A stretch of DNA of 64,000 nucleotides from Palsa-504 sp963767565 (lineage in GTDB: Bacteria > Actinomycetota > Actinomycetes > Streptosporangiales > Streptosporangiaceae): NCBI GenBank assembly GCA_963767565.1, contig CAVYEG010000006.1, forward strand, positions 248,001 through 312,000, written 5' to 3'. Below the pieces are notes generated by a model. It worked only from the letters and a program-made list of their open reading frames with translations, was not told the origin of the DNA and did not search any database. Positions 61,569-64,000 of this stretch are shown here, one piece after another. Numbering within the stretch: position 1 is the first letter of the stretch; the number at the start of each line of letters is the position of its first letter. Position numbers and translations under genes: made by a program.

Positions 61569-62833
61569 GGCAGGTAGCGGTCACCGGCCTCGGGGTCATC
61601 ACCGCGCTCGGTTCCGGCGCTGACGCGACCTGGGCGGCGTTGCTCGCGGGACGAAGCGCGGTAGGGCCGGTCCGCAACTTCGACGCGTCCTCGCTGCGTA
61701 CCCGCCTGGCCGCCGAGATCACCGACTTCAACCCGACGGACTTCGTGGACCGGCGTACTGGCCGCAAGATGACCCGCGGCGAGCAGCTCGCCCTGGGCGG
61801 AGCGACCCTGGCGGTCCGCGACGCCGGGCTGGACGGTGAGCTCGACCGGGAACGCACGGCGCTGTTCACGGGCAGCAGCAAGGAGGTGTCCGACCTCACC
61901 AAGCTGGTCAGCGCCATCGTCGAGTCCACTGGTGAAGACGGCCGGTTCGACGTCCGGCGGGTCGGTGAGCGGACCTCCGCGTTTCACCCCCTGTTCTACG
62001 TCGAGGGGCTGCAGGCGGCGTCACTGTTCTACATCTCGTCCGCCTTCGGCCTGCTGGGCGCGAACACGTACTTCGCGGGTACCACCGAATCGGGGATGAC
62101 CGCGATCGGCCGGGCCTTCCGGGCCATCCGCCGCGGCGAGGCCGACTGCGCAATCGCGGGCGGGTTCGACGACGCGGTCTGGTGGTGGCCGATGTCGTCC
62201 TTCGACACGCTGGGCATCCTCACCGGGCGCAACGACCTGGGATCGGCCGCGTTCCGGCCGTACGACCGGGACGCGTCCGGGGCGGTGCTGGGCGAGGGCG
62301 CGGCGTTCGTGCTGCTCGAGGAGGCCGGGGCCGCGCGCCGCCGAGGCGCCCGCATCTACGCCGAGATCGCCGGATTCGGCTGCGGCGCCGACGCCTACCG
62401 CCTGCTCGCCCCGCACCCGGACGGCCGAGGCATGGTCACCGCGATGCGGCGGGCCCTGGCCGACGCGCAGTGCGAACCGGAGGACATCAGCTATGTGGCG
62501 GCGCACGGCAGCGCGACGCCCCAGGGCGACCGCAGCGAGGCGCGGGCGCTGCGGGCCGTGTTCAGCCAGGCCGCCGCCCCGCCCCCGGCCAGCAGCGTCA
62601 AGCCCGCGACCGGGCACCTGGTCGGCGGGGCCGGGGCGCTCAACGTCGCCGTCGCCGCGATGGCGGTGCACGACGGCGCCGTGCCGCCGACGCTCAACCA
62701 CGAGCAGGCGCAGTCAGGCTGCGAGTACGACTGGACCCCCGGGACAGCCCGCGAGCTGCCGGTCAGCCACGCGCTGGCCGTGGCCCGCGGCCTGGAGGGC
62801 CAGAACGCCGTGCTCGCGTTGCGATCGGTATGA
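61565..62833 (+). CDS. Ketosynthase-like protein with Cys replaced (KS2, chain-length-factor-like)
   Basis: 422 residues; ATG 61565 overlaps the dehydratase stop (ATGA). It keeps the thiolase fold and both His regions (AAHGSATPQGD; SSVKPATGHLVGGAG). The nucleophile loop reads YFAGTTESGMTAIG where ACxSG is expected, putting Thr174 in place of Cys. It cannot form the usual acyl-enzyme. By analogy with type II PKS chain-length factors it may pair with KS1 or KS3 to set chain length. Unlike known CLFs or KSQ enzymes it has no Gln at that position. Confidence 0.85.
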   Translation: MRQVAVTGLGVITALGSGADATWAALLAGRSAVGPVRNFDASSLRTRLAAEITDFNPTDFVDRRTGRKMTRGEQLALGGATLAVRDAGLDGELDRERTALFTGSSKEVSDLTKLVSAIVESTGEDGRFDVRRVGERTSAFHPLFYVEGLQAASLFYISSAFGLLGANTYFAGTTESGMTAIGRAFRAIRRGEADCAIAGGFDDAVWWWPMSSFDTLGILTGRNDLGSAAFRPYDRDASGAVLGEGAAFVLLEEAGAARRRGARIYAEIAGFGCGADAYRLLAPHPDGRGMVTAMRRALADAQCEPEDISYVAAHGSATPQGDRSEARALRAVFSQAAAPPPASSVKPATGHLVGGAGALNVAVAAMAVHDGAVPPTLNHEQAQSGCEYDWTPGTARELPVSHALAVARGLEGQNAVLALRSV

Positions 62834-62847
62834 AAAGGAGCATGATC

Positions 62848-64000
62848 ATGCCGGAGACAGCGATTCCGCAGCATCCCAGGGTGGCTATCGCCGGGCTCGG
62901 CGCGATCACCGCCCAGGGGCCGGCCCTCGCGGATCTCTGGGCGGGCACCAGGCGCGGGCAGGTCGCCATCCGCCCGGTCCGGCACCTGCCCATGGACGGC
63001 TACCGCACCAGCGTGGCCGGCGAGGTGGCCCAGTCCGGCCCGCCGGCCGGCGACGTCGGGTACCCGGCCGGATGGCGTGATCCCGCCCTCGACTTCCTCA
63101 TCACGGCGGCGACGGAGGCGATGGATGCCGCGCCCGCCGTCCGGGCGCAGGTGCGCCCCGAGCGCCTCGGCGTCGTGGTCGGAACCTGCAACGCCGGCCT
63201 GATCAGCGGCGAGAACTGGTACCGGGCCAGGATGGCCGGCGCCGCCAGCGACCCGCGGCTGGTGATCTTCGTGCCGCCCCAGGCTTTGGCCGAGGCGGTG
63301 GCCGGCGTGTTCGAGGCCCGTGGCCCCGTGCTGTCCGTCGACACCGCCTGCGCGGCCGGGGCGAACTCGATCGGCTACGCCGCGGACCTCATCCGCGGCG
63401 GCCTGGCCGACGCGTGCCTGGCCGGCGGCACGGACGCCCTGTCCGACGTGCTGATCGCCGGGTTCAACTCGCTGGAGTCGCTGTCGCCCTACCCGGCCGC
63501 GCCGTACTCCAAGGATCGGCTGGGGCTGTCCCTGGGGGAGGGCAGCGGCATGATGCTGCTCGTCCGGCACGACCTGGCCACCGCGCTCGGCCTGCCCGTG
63601 CTCGCCGAGGTGGCCGGCTACGGGCTCTCCGCGGACGGGTATCACCCGACCGCGCCGCACCCCGAGGGCAAGGGCGCCGCCCGGGCCATCCAGGCTGCGA
63701 TCAAGGCCGCGGGCGTGCCGCCGGAGGACGTCCGGTACGTGAACAGCCACGGCACGGGGACGGCCAAGAACGACCCGGCCGAGACCAAGGCGACCAAGCT
63801 CGGTCTGGGGGACGCGGTCAAGGGCGCCGCACTCAGCAGCACCAAGTCCATGATCGGCCACCTGCTCGGCGCGGCCGGGGCCGTCGAGGGCATCGTCACC
63901 GTCAAGGCGCTCGAGGACCAACTCGCGCCGCCGACGGCGAACTTCACCGAACCCGACCCCGACTGCGACCTGGATTACGTGCCCAACGTGTCGCGGCCGC
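62848..64000 (+). CDS. Beta-ketoacyl-ACP synthase (KS3), 3'-partial
   Basis: 384 codons to the window edge; start ATG 62848 after AAGGAG (a nearer ATG at 62842 is too close to the site). Cys168 in VLSVDTACAAGANSIGYAAD, His in VNSHGTGTAKNDPAE and His in SSTKSMIGHLLGAAGAVEG show an active ketosynthase. C-terminal NAFGFGGxNxS-type sequence lies beyond the window. It is the third ketosynthase in a row, 14 bp after KS2. More genes of this locus probably follow. Confidence 0.9.
   Translation, partial: MPETAIPQHPRVAIAGLGAITAQGPALADLWAGTRRGQVAIRPVRHLPMDGYRTSVAGEVAQSGPPAGDVGYPAGWRDPALDFLITAATEAMDAAPAVRAQVRPERLGVVVGTCNAGLISGENWYRARMAGAASDPRLVIFVPPQALAEAVAGVFEARGPVLSVDTACAAGANSIGYAADLIRGGLADACLAGGTDALSDVLIAGFNSLESLSPYPAAPYSKDRLGLSLGEGSGMMLLVRHDLATALGLPVLAEVAGYGLSADGYHPTAPHPEGKGAARAIQAAIKAAGVPPEDVRYVNSHGTGTAKNDPAETKATKLGLGDAVKGAALSSTKSMIGHLLGAAGAVEGIVTVKALEDQLAPPTANFTEPDPDCDLDYVPNVSRP

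Overview
The window is high-GC, actinomycete-type chromosomal DNA. Evidence for this is the long GC-rich genes with many GTG/TTG starts and GTGA/ATGA overlaps, several F420/flavin families (two LLM oxidoreductases, PPOX proteins), mycothiol-type proteins (an MshC-like cysteine ligase, DinB/DUF664 proteins), a DUF222 HNH protein, and LAL, PucR and StrR-type regulators. I cannot name the genus; a soil Streptosporangiales-like or related lineage would fit. I saw no rRNA or tRNA genes, no CRISPR array, no intact transposon and no replication origin.

Layout. 0-17.6 kb: housekeeping and redox genes (ArfB-like tail, PPOX, cupin, msrB, LAL regulator, two LLM oxidoreductases, GH5 glycosidase, D-amino-acid oxidase). 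Within it lies a polyamine/GABA-type module (aminotransferase, Lrp/AsnC, aminobutyraldehyde-type dehydrogenase) followed by a nitrilase-like protein without its cysteine and an EamA permease. 17.6-20.9 kb: a sugar-acid dehydratase plus ketoglutarate-semialdehyde dehydrogenase pair. 20.9-28.4 kb: small regulators and relics (PPOX fragment, DinB, MarR-GNAT, SigE-type sigma/anti-sigma pair, phosphoribosyltransferase, FHA and IS5 relics, HEIDH lipoprotein, HNH protein). 28.6-31.9 kb: an exporter, a degenerate hydrolase and, divergently, an unusual LysR-HTH/esterase fusion. 31.9-36.4 kb: PucR, aminotransferase and methylmalonate-semialdehyde dehydrogenase. 36.5-40.4 kb: a two-component system (kinase frameshifted twice) with a beta-repeat surface protein. 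40.4-50.5 kb: NCS1 permease with a catalytically degenerate SDR, a UvrD-like helicase, an MshC-like ligase with an MBL-rhodanese protein, a wrecked xfp::ackA fusion and a second two-component system.

51.2-64 kb (continuing past the end) is the most interesting part: an apparently co-directional biosynthetic locus. It starts with a 67-residue candidate RiPP precursor, then a fused TOMM cyclodehydratase (RRE, zinc-binding E1-like and YcaO domains), a SagB-type azoline dehydrogenase and a StrR/ParB-like regulator. FabD follows 31 bp later, and then ACP, ketoreductase, AcpS, hotdog protein, ketosynthase, second hotdog protein, a Cys-less ketosynthase and a third ketosynthase. The second half looks like a reducing type II polyketide/fatty-acid assembly line. 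I infer a possible hybrid in which a polyene or fatty acyl chain is built alongside, and perhaps attached to, an azol(in)e-modified peptide. I know of lipidated RiPPs made with type I PKS/FAS partners but not of this combination. No ligase joining the halves and no exporter is visible in the window.

Gene decay is a recurring theme. A DUF664 gene, a sensor kinase and xfp::ackA carry frameshifts or deletions, and PPOX, FHA and transposase fragments are present. Some single-base shifts could be assembly errors; the multi-deletion xfp::ackA remnant could not.
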